Assembly (NCBI GenBank): GCA_033807695.1
Contig: CM066302.1
Location: forward strand, 310,001 to 374,000
Direction: 5' to 3'
DNA: 64,000 nt
DNA from: Daedaleopsis sinensis
Taxonomy: Eukaryota > Basidiomycota > Agaricomycetes > Polyporales > Polyporaceae
Each line of letters begins with the position of its first letter. The stretch's first letter is position 1. This document shows positions 1-10,793 of the stretch, one piece after another. The translations under genes and the position numbers were made by a program. The notes beneath the pieces are model-generated. The model saw only the letters and a program-made list of their open reading frames with translations. It searched no databases and had not been told where the DNA came from.

Positions 1-580
1 CGAGATTCCGAAAGGCAAAGAGGACGCCAATAAAGTCGTCGTATGAGGCGAAGCTGATGCTGTTGAGGTATAGTTGGCGTACCGAGCCAGAGTATGGGGC
101 CAGCAAGCTAGGAAAGCGCGGATGTATGGGTAGATACGGGAACGTCCTCATCCCTTCAGCCAGCTTCTCGTGCGAGCGGGCCTGAGTATCTTTATCGCTT
201 TGCTCCACAAGTCGAATGATTGACAGAGAGTACAGCCGCGGAAGCTTTCGCATGAGTAATGTCGGGAAGAGCGCGACCACGCCAGTGCGTGGATCGTGGT
301 GCGATCGTCCTATCAGATGAAGAGTCCGAACATAAGTGGAGAGAGAAGGTACAGCGTCCAGTAGATCTGCAAAGGCATAGAGTGCAGGGGCATCTGGAAG
401 TTCTATCGCGTAGAAGAGCCACATCTGGGAGCGAGGACGCCATGCACGACAGACGAGGGAGCAGTTTCGGAGGTCATGACGGGAAGAGGAGAAGGCTTTA
501 TAGCTGGTTTTGTCGTCGTAGACTGCATCAATAATCGACTCGTGGACCTCAACTGGTAACCGTGTGCATGAAGTCGACAT
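1..580 (-). CDS. F-box protein, 3' part cut by window edge
   Basis: The frame opens at an ATG at 578-580 and stays open to base 1, giving the first 193 residues. Residues 7-65 form an F-box-like module: RLPVEVHESIIDAV, then the motif NCSLVCRAWRPRSQMWLF that recurs in agaricomycete F-box proteins. After it comes a leucine-rich repeat-like stretch with LLMRKLPRLYSLSI and VRQLYLNSISFAS. F-box proteins act as substrate adaptors in SCF ubiquitin ligases; the substrate cannot be inferred. Four further F-box genes lie in this window, and the one at 40.3-41.1 kb is the closest in layout. The start is chosen because it is the first ATG before the F-box and no upstream coding signal is visible. The C-terminal half is outside the window. 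Confidence 0.75.
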   Translation of the reverse strand, partial: MSTSCTRLPVEVHESIIDAVYDDKTSYKAFSSSRHDLRNCSLVCRAWRPRSQMWLFYAIELPDAPALYAFADLLDAVPSLSTYVRTLHLIGRSHHDPRTGVVALFPTLLMRKLPRLYSLSIIRLVEQSDKDTQARSHEKLAEGMRTFPYLPIHPRFPSLLAPYSGSVRQLYLNSISFASYDDFIGVLFAFRNL

Positions 581-915
581 GCTGGTGCTGTACAAGGTTG
601 GAGACTTGTGGAGAGAGCTTCGTGCGAAAATACGGTATATTCCGGAGCCCCGGGCCGACCATCACTAGGTCTACCGTTTCCCCGGATGTAAAGGGGCGAA
701 TTCCGTTGTAAACGAGGCACGCATTGAACGTTGAACACCCCGTTCGCCAGAAACAACGGTTGATAATTTTTGAGGTGCATGTTCGTATGACCACGCAAGA
801 AAGCTTTGCGAGCTTGTCGATGACGAGCGAGCTCACTGGTCACGACAGTATGGAACACCGTATGAGAGTCCACGCTATTGCGATAACTAGTCCCCAGGCA
901 GCCGACGTCACGGGC

Positions 916-1472
916 TCACCGCAGCTGGGCCACAGAATCGTCGAAGAACCACCCGTCATTCTTGAGAGCGTGCACCGCATCCGACACGCGCTCGATGGGT
1001 ACTAGGACATAGTCCGTATTCCTGTGCGAGCGTCATGAGCTTATGTTAACGGTGTAGGAGCATACGGTCGGAAGATTACCAGGTCGAGATCGCGAAGACA
1101 GGACAGCCCGCCTTCTTCAGAGGCGTCACGAAGTCACAAATTACCCCGACTAGCTCTGCGATGCCACACAGCAAGTGTCAGACCAGTCGCGCGGAATATC
1201 GAGTCACTGTTTGAGTCTGCCCACTCACCAAACTCCATCGGACCAGCGATCTTAATGCACCTCCACTTCGCCTCGGGGTCGTCCTCGGAGACGCACTCGC
1301 CAACCAGCGAGATCTCCTCCGTCGTGCGCGTAATAGAGAGAAATTGTTTCGATTCCCCGCTCGCTGTGAGCTGTTGTATGAAGTCCGCGGGGATCTCCTT
1401 CACTTGGCGCACGTAGAACGGGGTCGAGAGAAGGGAAAGGCGGAGGCATGGGTGTTCCCGAGTGATGGCCAT
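916..1472 (-). CDS. Small ACT-domain protein (amino-acid sensor-like)
   Basis: Three exons at 1229-1472, 1080-1155 and 916-1021 join to 141 residues. The two introns have GT-AG ends and the phases agree. The product has two ACT-like halves: residues 10-55 with LRLSLLSTPFYVRQVKE and FLSITRTTEEISLVGE, and residues 80-140 with LVGVICDFVTPLKKAG, PVFAISTWNTDYVLVP and a closing ALKNDGWFF motif. This matches the fungal ACT_7/CASTOR-like family of about 130-150 residues, in which ACT folds bind small ligands such as amino acids. Ligand and partners are not visible in the sequence. An in-frame stretch upstream of the ATG could belong to a further 5' exon, but no ATG supports it. The introns are 73 and 58 nt. 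Confidence 0.8.
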
Positions 1473-1950
1473 GATGAAGTCTTTGCTGAACTCTGCACAA
1501 GCGTGGTACTGGATAATGGTCGATTGTTCGGATCAAGAGCTCCGGAAGACTGCAACTGAGAGGAGAGGAAAGAGTATGTACGGCGGAAAATGTGGGCAAG
1601 CTATGACCTGCTATGACTCGTTGAACCGGCTCGGCTCCGGCGGCCCGCGCACTCTCCTTGATCTAATTCCTCCTCCTGCACACAAATCGCCCGATAAGGG
1701 CGTGTAACCACTGCGGCTTCCAGAGCATAACCGAACGCAATTGTTCAATTAGCAGAGTACTTCTGAGACATACCATGTAGAAGGGACTACTTATACTGTC
1801 TAGATCCGAATGCGAATGTTATAAAACTTCAAATGAACGTGCACCTGTAGAAGTGAAAGTACTTGTTAGACACAAACGGAACCCCTTGACCCTTGAAAAA
1901 TACCGACCGATCATACGAAGAGGACGTGACGCACCTGCACGAACGCGGCA
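1473..1950. other. Intergenic, no gene seen
   Basis: This is the spacer between the 5' end of the ACT-domain gene and the 3' end of the large F-box gene. Only short ORFs without family resemblance occur. The part from 1700 to 1890 is AT-richer than the flanking genes, as expected for promoter or terminator DNA. Confidence 0.5.
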
Positions 1951-3867
1951 TCACTCCTCATTCTCGCCGAAGAGATATGCGCGCCCCTGACTCTCGTGGT
2001 ACATCCTCAGCACATCGTCACGCCCATACTGCTCCACCGGTCCATCCCACCCATGCCCGCGCAGCTCCTCCAGCTCCTCTCGCAGTGCGTACGCGACCTC
2101 CGCCTCCGGGCCATCCGACCCGAACGAGCTCTCCGCGTCGTCCCCAGGCTCCGGCTCGTACGCGCCCGAGTTGTCCCTGCGCTCCGGCACGCCCGCCGTG
2201 CACCACGACAGGTCCTCGTCCAGGTAGTCGTGCAGCACGCCCCACGCCGTCTGCACGACGCGCACCCCAGGGAACGCGAGCTGCCGCTGCTCGTCCGCGC
2301 GCACCCCGAGCGGGTGGCAGATGCGCGGCCAGTCGAGGCTCTGCATCGACTCCCAGCCGTTGAGCGGCATCGTGCTCAGGATGCGCACGCGCTCGAGGCG
2401 CGGGAGCTCGCACACGTCCGCGAGCTTGTACCAGCCCTGCTTGACGATGTGCGCGGGCGGGTGGTGCCCCCAGACGTCGAGGAAGCGCAGCGTCGGGGAG
2501 TGCACGACGAGCGGGTCGCGGATCCACGTCGGGATCACGAGGTGCTCCACGCGCGGCGCGAGGGCGGGCAGGCGCGCGAGGGCGGCGAGCTGCGGGAGCT
2601 CCCACGCGTGCGTCTCGCCGTGGCGCATGTGGAAGTAGGTGAGCTGCGAGCCGTGTGCGCGCAGGAGCGCCTCGGGGAACGCCTCGCAGTTCGTCGCGGT
2701 CAGGCGCGTCAGCGCGGGGAGCACCCAGCGCGCGCAGATGTAGTGCTGGAAGGACTCCTGGTCGGCGTATATCTGCAGCTCCTCGAGGGCAGGCATGTGA
2801 AGCGGGGAGTGGTCCAGGAGCTCGGAGGAGTACTCTTCGGGCTCGACAGGGCCGAGCTTCAGAATCGTCAGGTTTGTGGCGGCCGAGAGGAACCATTGCA
2901 TGCGGAAGAGCAGCCGCTCGTCGAGGGTGGCGGCAATGTCGAGTATGCGGAGGCTGGATGATAGTCGCTCTCGGAGCGACGCTCCCACGGAATCGTCATT
3001 CGGATCGGGCTGCATGAGCCACGACGGATTGAACCCGTCTTGGCTCTCGCCATTGTGCGCCTGGTCTGCTAACGGGAAATGAGGGTGCGGATGGAAGGAG
3101 AACATGCGGAGGGCCGTGCAGCGGTGGAGGATGAGCCGGAGGTCTTCGCGAACGACCTGCGCACAGGGCGCCCAGACGACGCAGCTGTCCATTCGGAGAC
3201 GTCGAACAAGCGTGCCTACGTCTCGACCAGAGACAGAGGGGAAGGGCCCGAGTGTGCGTGCGAGGGCGGGAATTTGCCCCATTCGACGGATGACAATGTC
3301 TTCGTAAAGTATCTCGGTGGCGGGTCCGGAGAAGGCCTTGCATGTGAGCGCGAGTGCCTTGCGTGTGCGCAGAGCTGCGAGCCAGGGGTTACGTGGGCCC
3401 TGTACAACGGAGGGATCGTGCTGATAGCGGGGTGGGAGGGTGAGCCGGAAGATGTGCAGCAGGAGCTCGTGCGGTAGGTGTGATATGCTGATGAGCCTTA
3501 TTCTCGGCTCTTGTCCCTGCGAAAGATCATGAGTGCTATTCAACTTTGCTAGCGACAACACCTCTCGAAAAAAGAGACTCTTGTGCACTATAGCGGAAAG
3601 AGAAAGACACCTTACATTCTCGACATCGCCGTCCGTGACGACTTTGTTTGCGCCTCGTAAACGAGCTCGAGCCATTTCTTGTGCGATGACGGAGTCCACG
3701 TCTGCGTGATAGGCGCTGTTCAACATCCGGTAGACGCAGCGGTTCTGCCAGGGTGTATCATTCGCTCTACCTGAGGGGTGAGTGTCGTGAGCCTGACCAG
3801 GACATGGCGGAGTCAGAGACATACCGCGGGCCCGGGCTGGCATTTGACGGTGGCCGTGGAAGTACAA
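1951..3867 (-). CDS. Large F-box / LRR-like protein
   Basis: An open frame of 638 codons is uninterrupted, but it contains two in-frame introns. One is 3517-3615 (99 nt, donor GTAAGG, acceptor TTTCGCAG). The other is a likely 54-nt intron near 3757-3810 (donor GTATGT, acceptor CCCCTCAG). Both are multiples of three, so retention would not break the frame. The F-box begins with SISHLPHELLLHIFRLTLPP and is followed by KALALTCKAFSGPATEILYED. Leucine-rich repeat-like segments fill the middle, and the C-terminal 80 residues are acidic (PEPGDDAESSFGSDGPEAE). The role is probably an SCF ubiquitin-ligase adaptor with unknown substrate. Splicing both introns gives about 587 residues. Long opposite-strand ORFs across 2.0-3.0 kb are shadows caused by the high GC content. 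Confidence 0.8.
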   Translation of the reverse strand: MYFHGHRQMPARARGMSLTPPCPGQAHDTHPSGRANDTPWQNRCVYRMLNSAYHADVDSVIAQEMARARLRGANKVVTDGDVENVRCLSLSAIVHKSLFFREVLSLAKLNSTHDLSQGQEPRIRLISISHLPHELLLHIFRLTLPPRYQHDPSVVQGPRNPWLAALRTRKALALTCKAFSGPATEILYEDIVIRRMGQIPALARTLGPFPSVSGRDVGTLVRRLRMDSCVVWAPCAQVVREDLRLILHRCTALRMFSFHPHPHFPLADQAHNGESQDGFNPSWLMQPDPNDDSVGASLRERLSSSLRILDIAATLDERLLFRMQWFLSAATNLTILKLGPVEPEEYSSELLDHSPLHMPALEELQIYADQESFQHYICARWVLPALTRLTATNCEAFPEALLRAHGSQLTYFHMRHGETHAWELPQLAALARLPALAPRVEHLVIPTWIRDPLVVHSPTLRFLDVWGHHPPAHIVKQGWYKLADVCELPRLERVRILSTMPLNGWESMQSLDWPRICHPLGVRADEQRQLAFPGVRVVQTAWGVLHDYLDEDLSWCTAGVPERRDNSGAYEPEPGDDAESSFGSDGPEAEVAYALREELEELRGHGWDGPVEQYGRDDVLRMYHESQGRAYLFGENEE

Positions 3868-4128
3868 GGAAGAGATGCGGCAGTGCCTGATTAGGTACGT
3901 GCTGAATTCAGAAGCGAGATAAGATTAGATCGACTTGTGGCAACCACACCCTCGGAACGGTACGATCTTATTCCAGAAAACTCAAAAGTCGTCAGAAAGT
4001 CCCAAAGTTCGTCGAGGATAACGCAATGCGACGCAACGCCTGAGTTCGAATGGGATCATTGAACGTGACGATGGAATTCTAGTAGTCTACATGTTTCAAA
4101 TCAAGTCTAAACCCCCGATGCGATAGCC

Positions 4129-4867
4129 CTACTGCTTGCCAAACACCTTGAAACGCTCGCCCTCCACCGCCTGGTACGTCCGCTCTCCAGGCGCAGCCGA
4201 CGGCTTGCCGAACGGCAGCTGGGCGACGAGCGACCACGAGGTGGGCAGGTTCCAGGTAGAAAGGACCTTGGGCGTGATGAGCGGGTTGTAGTGCTGGAGG
4301 GACGCGCCGAGGCCCTCCTTCTCGAGCGCGGTCCAGACGATGAACTGGAGGATACCCTGTGTGGTAGGAGAGCGAGCGTGTCAGAGGCCAGAACGGCGTA
4401 GCGGGCAGAACGAACGTACGCTGGCGTGCTCGGCCCAGACCGGGAAGCGGTCCTGGTAGAGCGGGAGCTTGGCCTGGAGGCCCTTCACGACCTCCTCGTC
4501 CTCGAAAAAGAGGACGGTGCCGTGGCCGTTGGCGAAACCGCCGATGCGGGCCTCGGTCGCGGGGAGCTGCTCAGCGGGGACGATCTCCTTCAGGATGTTC
4601 AGGGTGATCTCCCAGAGCTTCTTGTGCTCCGCTCCAAGGAGGAGGACGGCCTGTGCGCGATGCGTCAGGATTCAGGGAACGGGGTCGCATGCAAACAGGA
4701 TCATAGCGTACGCGGCTGCTCTGGCTGTTGAACGAGGAGGGTGCGTGCTTGACCGCGGTCGCGATGATCTCCTCGACCTTCTCGTCGGGGATGGTAGTCT
4801 CCGGAGTGATGGCGTAGTAGGTGCGGCGGCTCTTGACGGCCTCGAAGAATTCAGCGGAGCCAGACAT
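4129..4867 (-). CDS. Nitroreductase-family oxidoreductase (Frm2/Hbn1-like)
   Basis: Exons at 4712-4867, 4420-4650 and 4129-4356 join in phase 0 to 204 residues, close to the usual length of about 190-210 for yeast Frm2/Hbn1-type nitroreductases. Recognisable motifs are FFEAVKSRRTYYAI at the N terminus, KHAPSSFNSQSSRVVLLLG, the FFEDEE segment, FPVWAEHASGILQFIVW, and the C-terminal EGLGASLQHYNPLI and LPTSWSLVAQLPFGKP. These enzymes bind FMN and use NAD(P)H to reduce nitro compounds or quinones; in yeast they are linked to lipid and oxidative-stress responses. The start has no upstream in-frame alternative. A TATA box lies about 110 bp upstream. The introns are 61 and 63 nt, each with GTACG donors. 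Confidence 0.9.
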
Positions 4868-4975
4868 GATTGTGCGACGTTGGGTGGGTGTGGGAGTGGT
4901 TGGGTTTGAGGGGTGGGAGAAGAATGTAGAGAGACGAGGGAGACGACTGTGAAGGACGAGGGGCGGGCGGGAGGC

Positions 4976-4983
4976 CTTATATA
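4976..4983 (-). promoter_or_regulatory. TATA box of the nitroreductase gene
   Basis: TATATAAG on the minus strand, about 110 bp upstream of the ATG at 4867. Confidence 0.5.
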
Positions 4984-6965
4984 GGGATCCGATCGATGGG
5001 AGACGCATCATGTTGCGCAAGAGATGCTATCTGTGCGTGCTGGCAACTGCTAATAGATATCTGTACATTATTTGAATGTTCCTCGCCGTAAGAGAGACAT
5101 GCGTACTGCGCGGACAGTATTCGATGTCCATCTAGGGCGCCGCAGCTGAGTAATCCGTTCGTGCCGGGAGACGTTCGTGCGAGATTCAGGCTGAATTTGA
5201 ATGACATTTGTGATAAGATCAGATCAGGCAGCCTAGACGCGAGGAGTTTCGCTCCTTTTTAGGTAGTAGGCGCCCCTCTCTGACACTTTCTGCTCACGTC
5301 ATCACCACCGTCTGACAGAGACCGGTGTTTGGAGGGTGTTGGTCTCACCGAGGGCATTGACAGATGTACAGTAACGAGTCCTTACATCGTGATTGTAGCA
5401 TTATAATCCACATAGAGATATTTGGATCCTCAATTTCACAATTTTAGAATGACCTCTAAGCGATATTACCTCGTTCATTGATCGGTTGAGTGAACCATCG
5501 TGGTATGGTCATCTCCATTGACTCATGTTGAAACATAACGGTATAAAGCCATCCACCAAGAGCACTCAACTTTTAAGCTGTGTTCTCGCGCGAGTAACAT
5601 CTATATCGCAAGTACATAAGAGGGTAATTATGCTCTGAAGGTGAGCCAGAGTGTAATGGCAATTTTCTGAAGTATTCCGTGTTACGAAAGACTCAAATTA
5701 TGACAGGTAGGTATTGCAATTGAATATTGATCAGTGACCACCTAAACTCTGACGACTATCGTGGAGACTTACCGAGGATTTGCAAACGAGTGGTTTGGCA
5801 CCTTTCGCTGTCACCGGGCATTGCCCGTTGACGCGATACGCTCCACTGCCCCCGACAGGAGATGAAATCGGTTAGCAAGTGAACGTGAATGAACGGCCAA
5901 TGAAAGAGACCGCCATCTGCCCGTCTGTGGTATGTGTGTCGTGCCCGCTATCGCGCTTATGTAGGCGATGTTGACACACGACATCGTGGAATCCGTGGTC
6001 GTGAGGCGCACAAGGCTCAGACTCCGTGTGGTCCCCCGCTTTTGAACGGAGAGTGACGATGCACAGATCGGCATTGGAAGACTCGGCGACGCGCGCTCGA
6101 AGACCTAAGAGGATAGTACATTTGATTCGAGTCAGGGGACGTTACGGTTAGAACGTCGCTACAGCCACTGGCATCCGGGGCGTGACCATTTCATGATTCG
6201 CAGCGTTGAACTTCTCAGCCATGGTAGGCCTTGCGTCCGGGTATGCACAGCGCTGAACTGTAAGTAAAATGGACGTAATGATGACGCACAGATTGGGTTG
6301 ATATCTGACTGTATTGCATGCATATATCTTTCGGCCTGCCCGAGGATGTGCATGGAGCCTCAACTCGCCTCTTAGGACTAGACGAGACCTTGATATAGCA
6401 GCACAGTACAAGGGCACTCCGTTCATATGGGAATGTGCTGGAATACGATTATCTTTCAGTCATGTCGAAGGTGTCGAATAGTCATACGCTTACCTTCCGA
6501 AAGTCACCGTCGCGACTCGTCGCGACTCGTCGCGAATGGGTTTGTGACGAGCGTCTACGCGGTACACCCTGATCCTAACAACTCCAAATAGTCACACTGC
6601 GTAACGCTTCCGGAACGTCCCGGCCTCGACAACGCGGCTGCCACGGTCACTTTGCTTTCGACGAATATGTACCACAACCTGTTGGTTCCCTCGACCTTAC
6701 TCTCCAGTGGTTTCCATCTCGACGTAAAACTGCACAAAGATGTCACGAAGAATACTTGCCGCTTCGGAGTGAGTACATGCGTTCAAAACGTGTGTGCGCG
6801 CCATTCAATTCTTCAGGCAGTAAGTCAAAATTCCGAATCGGTCGAACAAACACAAGCAGTCTAATTTTTGCGGACTTGTCCAATAGAAAGTTGCTGATAC
6901 AATATGAAAACAGGCTGGTTCGATACAATGTGCGCAGGCAGATAGCTACCAAGTACTCTTCCCCC
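4984..6965. other. Long intergenic region
   Basis: About 2 kb without a convincing gene. The short ORFs have no family resemblance and no exon-like splicing partners. It holds an AT-richer core at 5380-5760 and a short tandem repeat of CGCGACTCGT near 6508-6535. It could hide a non-coding RNA or a degraded element; I see no direct evidence for either. Confidence 0.4.
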
Positions 6966-7552
6966 TCAGTTACGACCAGCACGGTACGCGGTTGGGCGGG
7001 GCGCACGCGTAGCGCGCGTGGCGCCAGGGGTCTGCGTCACCGTCGGCACAGAGATTGTGTCCGTCTCCGTCGACGTCGTCACCGCAGTGCGAGTAACCGT
7101 GCTGGTCGTGAAATCGTACGTGTACGTGAACGAGATGAGAGTGCTCGTGACTACCGGCGTCGTGGACTGGCGGACTACGATCGTGGTGGTCGACGGGTCG
7201 GCGGTGACTGTATCGGCGGTGAGTGTAGACGTAACCGTCGTGGTGACATCCGCGTCCGCGCGGCGCTGAACAGCGGGGTCGACGGTCGCCGTGGTGGTGG
7301 TGGGGTCGACAGTCACCGTGGTGGTGGAGAATATGGTGGTCGTCGAGCGCGGTTGCACAGAGAAGTTTGTGTGTGTAACCGTGGTCGTCGGGACGACGCA
7401 GCTGGCGGCACGGGCGTCGATGGCTTACCGGGAGATATGTGAGTAGGCCGCATCGTACAGCTATAAAGACGGCTCTCACCTGAACCGCTGACTTCTGAAC
7501 ACGCCGCGAGGGCGAGAAGCGCAAGTGCTGAGGTCTTCGAGTTGTAGAGCAT
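6966..7552 (-). CDS. Secreted Thr-rich small protein
   Basis: Exon 1 at 7480-7552 encodes a signal peptide (MLYNSKTSALALLALAACSE). Exon 2 at 6966-7423 carries the rest, for 176 residues. The exon 2 boundary uses an AAG acceptor at 7424, which joins in phase 1 and restores a mature start IDARAASC; the branch-like CTCAC lies upstream. The mature chain is dominated by Thr, Val and Ser in repeats such as TTTVTVDPTTTT and STLTADTVTADPSTTT, so heavy O-glycosylation is likely. No catalytic domain is visible and the C terminus is not clearly a GPI tail. It is divergent from a similar gene at 8.5-9.2 kb. The role is probably in the cell wall or extracellular matrix. The AAG acceptor is the weakest part of the model. 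Confidence 0.7.
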
Positions 7553-7623
7553 GGTGCAAGGCAGGTGGTGACGTCGAATGGGTTAGACGGCGGTTCGCGA
7601 AATGCGGCATAAGCAAGGCTGCC

Positions 7624-7630
7624 CTTATAT
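7624..7630 (-). promoter_or_regulatory. TATA box of the Thr-rich gene
   Basis: ATATAAG on the minus strand, about 75 bp upstream of the ATG at 7552. Confidence 0.5.
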
Positions 7631-8464
7631 CCTACCACCACCTCCTGGTGACAGAGCTACTAACTACGCGAATTTCGAACAGGTCCAGCCTCCTAAGGGA
7701 GAGCGTCATCATTTCTATCCGCACCGACCGATGACGATCCGGCCTTGCCTTGACGTCCTTCTCAGGGACCAACATCTCCTCTCCTTCCGCTCGTGTCCGC
7801 AAGCATACGCATGCAAGTCCGTCCTCCCCGGCACCCCTGTATCACGAGTGTCGCGGCCTGTTCCTTCTCCCGAAGCGGGCGGCGGACTCGGGGATATCGG
7901 AACCTGGGTCATACTGTCAGCAATAGGGTCAACTTTTGTCGCGGACATTTTCATCGAGAAGGACTACGCCGTATGGAATAGGCACCCCTGCATCCAGATT
8001 CCAAACACGACCGTAGTCGTTGGAGAACCGTGTGGCATTGACAGCATATGCCAGCTGTGGGTGCACTCCCGGGCGGTCGGGCTGTACTGTGAGTTCTGAA
8101 TGTCTACAGGAGGTTCGCATTCGTTCAAGAACGTCGATTACCGTTATGACATCATCCCACTCACATCCAGTCGTCAGGGTTTACCCTTCTCCCCTGAACG
8201 TCTTCCAGCTCCCAGTTGCATCCGCTCTGAAGCGTCAGCAGTGACTCATGCGCCTCTAGGGGATGCATCTCGACCTCCATTCGTTCCTCCTCGGCGCCGT
8301 GTGGCACAGCACAGGGTCTTCGTGAGGTTTGCGTCATCACTCCGGGGACAACTACTCGTACAGTGTGACATATATAAGCAACGTTAGTTCGTCTAGCCTG
8401 CTTTTCAACCGCCTCGATCCTGCTACCACAATCCCTTCCGCTTTCGTCACCCACAAAGCACATC
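7631..8464. other. Divergent promoter region
   Basis: A spacer of about 0.9 kb between two divergently transcribed Thr-rich secreted-protein genes. No coding sequence is supported. It carries a TATA box toward each gene and may be shared regulatory DNA. Confidence 0.5.
8371..8378 (+). promoter_or_regulatory. TATA box of the Tyr/Pro- and Thr-rich gene
   Basis: TATATAAG about 90 bp upstream of the ATG at 8465. Confidence 0.5.
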
Positions 8465-9183
8465 ATGATCTCCGCCAAGTTTATTTGCGTCGCTAGTGTC
8501 TTCGCCGCCTGCGTTGGTGTCCAAGCAGGTACGTTTTCGCTTTGCTGTGCTCTGCTTCGCACACCCCATTCTGTTATCTCCCGTTCCAACCAAACCGGTG
8601 CTTATTTTCGCAAACAGCGTATCCGCCTTACCCGAGCTACCCCGGGTACCCTAGCTATCCCGGTGGGTCGGTATCCTCGGTCTCGCCAACTTCGACATCG
8701 ACGACCACGTCGACCAGAACGATCACGTCGATCACGCCGACCACATCCTTCACCCCGTGCACGTCCACATCCACGGCGACCATCACCACCACGCGGACGA
8801 TCCAGCCCACCACCACTACCGTCACAAGCGCGAGCACGGTTACTGTTACGGGCGGCGCGGATGGCGGCGATGGTAGCGACGGCTCCACAACCGCAGGCGG
8901 CGACGGCTCTACAACCAGTGCCGACGCCACTTCGACCGTGACCGAGACCGTTACTGCGACCGCGACCGCGACCGTTCCCGGCTCGTTGGCTATAACGTCG
9001 TCGACCTCGACAGTTACGCGCCCAGCGTCGACCGACTTCGTCACAATCATCGTCACCACGCCGCGTACCAGCACGATCATGGAGAGTACCACTACAACCC
9101 GCACCGTAACCACTACAGTATTCTCTACGGTGGGGGGTGTTACTGTCTCGCTCAGCCGCCGGGCGGAGCCTACTGCCGCCTGA
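8465..9183 (+). CDS. Secreted Tyr/Pro- and Thr-rich protein
   Basis: Exons 8465-8528 and 8618-9183 join in phase 1 to 209 residues. Exon 1 is a signal peptide (MISAKFICVASVFAACVGVQ). The mature chain opens with a Tyr-Pro repeat (AYPPYPSYPGYPSYPG). It continues with about 150 residues of Thr/Ser/Val-rich sequence, including TSTSTTTSTRTITSITPTTS and TVTETVTATATATV, and ends in a short basic tail. This is typical of O-glycosylated fungal wall or matrix proteins; no enzyme domain is visible. The Tyr-rich head could be cross-linked, but that is speculation. It pairs head-to-head with the Thr-rich gene at 7.0-7.5 kb and probably shares ancestry with it. The 89-nt intron has a GTACG donor and CAAACAG acceptor. 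Confidence 0.75.
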
Positions 9184-9446
9184 ACGCCATCTTCCTCGGT
9201 GCAGATGTGTAGCCATGTCATCAGTTCTGTATCCTTTATTCCCGTACCCATGTCGGCGAACTTTGCACTCGTATTGCATGTATATGTTTAACAAAATTGT
9301 AGCTCGCTCGAAATTCACTATATCCCTCCGACGCAGTGCGTGTGCGGGCCAGTTGAGCGGAGGAAATAATGATTATCTAACATTTTTGCAACATTATATT
9401 GCTGGTTTCATACGACGCGTAGTCCACATATAGCATGCACTATTCT

Positions 9447-10793
9447 TCACCGTCCAGCACGCTCATTTTCTGTACTGATACGTTCCAGCAACTCGAAGAT
9501 GCTGTCCACTCGATCTGCGATACGTTCTAGCATTTGCGACATGGTCGATCGACCGACAGGGTGTGTCCGACGACGCCTCGCCATGGGAGATCTTGCTGCA
9601 CTAGCACCCGAGGGTGCCGACGTCGACGATTCAGGCTGCGCCGGGCGGTGCGTCTGGGTAAGAGGCGGGGTCCCGAACAAACTGTCAGCACATTCCTCGT
9701 CCTCCTCCTTGGCCTCCTCTTCTCCGCCGCCGCCGCCATCAGCTACAGGTCCTCCCTCGCTCATCCCCTGCCGTCTTTTCGGTGCCGGGGCCGGGGCTGA
9801 CGCACTGGCCTCTGAGAAGCGCGGGCGCGCGCGTTTCCGCGTCGTATTGGGGCGATTTGTGTCGCGCGCGCGGTCGACATGGATGCCCGCGTCCTCGAGC
9901 CTGCGGCGCGCGGCCATGTCGACCGGGGGGCGCGTCCACTCCTCCCCGAGCGCTTCCACTGCAGCAGAGACAGGGACGGGGCAGAGTAGAGTCAGTGAGT
10001 GTGAGGCGACAACAGGGAGAGACTCGGACAAGGGAGACTCACCCGTCCGCACGTGCCAGTCGCAGTGCCCACGCGCCATGCGCATACACTCCCTGCACTT
10101 CCACGACGCCGCATTCGTCTGCACGCACGCGCGGCCGTGCGAGCTGCACTCGGCGCACGACTGGCGGCGCGCGTCGACGAGTTGCTGCCTGAACGCTTCG
10201 GGGAGCGCTTCCTCGCGCACACCGGCGGGGAGAACGAGCGTGTCGAGGGTGATTGTCGGGGGCGCGGCTGGCGTTGCCAGTGGGATTGCTGCGCCCGGCG
10301 GGGTGGGGTGCGAGTGAGAGTGCGAGTGCGACGGGAAGCCTGACGCGGTGGGGGTACATTGGAGTCCTGACGAGGGTCGCGCCGCATGCTCGTGCTCGGG
10401 CTCGGGCAGCAGATGCGTGAACATGTCCTCCGGGGAGCGGGGCATGATGCTGGAGAAGAGGTCGAGGGTCGCGTCGATGTTAATGGGTGACGGTACGGCA
10501 GGACCGTAGTCCTCGACGAAAGATGTCATAGCGGGAGGGTGTGTGAAGCTAAGGTCCGGCATGAACACCGTCATCGTGCTCGCTGTTGCGGTGGGATCTT
10601 CCTGGGCGCAGAGTGCCTGCGCCACGTCGTCGTGTGTTGTGCGGGCGAGCATCGCAGCGGGGGCGGGAGTCCACGATGTCGCTAAGACGCTTTCTAGTCG
10701 CCTGCGTAGCCCCAAGGGCATCATCGAACTACCTCGTTTACCGCAGCTGGTTCCGAGCTCTGTGCTGCAGCGGAATTGGAGGTAGAGCGACAC
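9447..10793 (-). CDS. Putative regulator with Cys-rich (zinc-finger-like) motif
   Basis: A frame of 448 codons runs through, but 9959-10042 is a clear 84-nt in-frame intron (donor GTGAGT, acceptor GCTGCAG), leaving about 420 residues. The central feature is a Cys motif, SCAEC then CVQTNAASWKCRECM and HCDW, with spacing C-x2-C-x6-C-x9-C-x2-C-x7-C. This resembles, but does not match, a fungal Zn2Cys6 cluster. Flanking regions are low-complexity: SHSHSHSHP upstream, and a basic KRARPRF and KRRQG stretch next to an acidic block downstream. The C terminus is a heptad-like helix (MLERIADRVDSIFELLERI), possibly a dimerising coiled coil. Nuclear localisation and DNA binding are inferred only. The first ATG may be too far upstream; one near 10561 is also possible. 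Confidence 0.6.
   Translation of the reverse strand: MSLYLQFRCSTELGTSCGKRGSSMMPLGLRRRLESVLATSWTPAPAAMLARTTHDDVAQALCAQEDPTATASTMTVFMPDLSFTHPPAMTSFVEDYGPAVPSPINIDATLDLFSSIMPRSPEDMFTHLLPEPEHEHAARPSSGLQCTPTASGFPSHSHSHSHPTPPGAAIPLATPAAPPTITLDTLVLPAGVREEALPEAFRQQLVDARRQSCAECSSHGRACVQTNAASWKCRECMRMARGHCDWHVRTGESPLSESLPVVASHSLTLLCPVPVSAAVEALGEEWTRPPVDMAARRRLEDAGIHVDRARDTNRPNTTRKRARPRFSEASASAPAPAPKRRQGMSEGGPVADGGGGGEEEAKEEDEECADSLFGTPPLTQTHRPAQPESSTSAPSGASAARSPMARRRRTHPVGRSTMSQMLERIADRVDSIFELLERISTENERAGR

Noticed and set aside
1996..2961. Long ORFs on both strands opposite the large F-box gene
   Set aside because: Arg/Ala/Val-rich shadow frames in high-GC sequence without domains.
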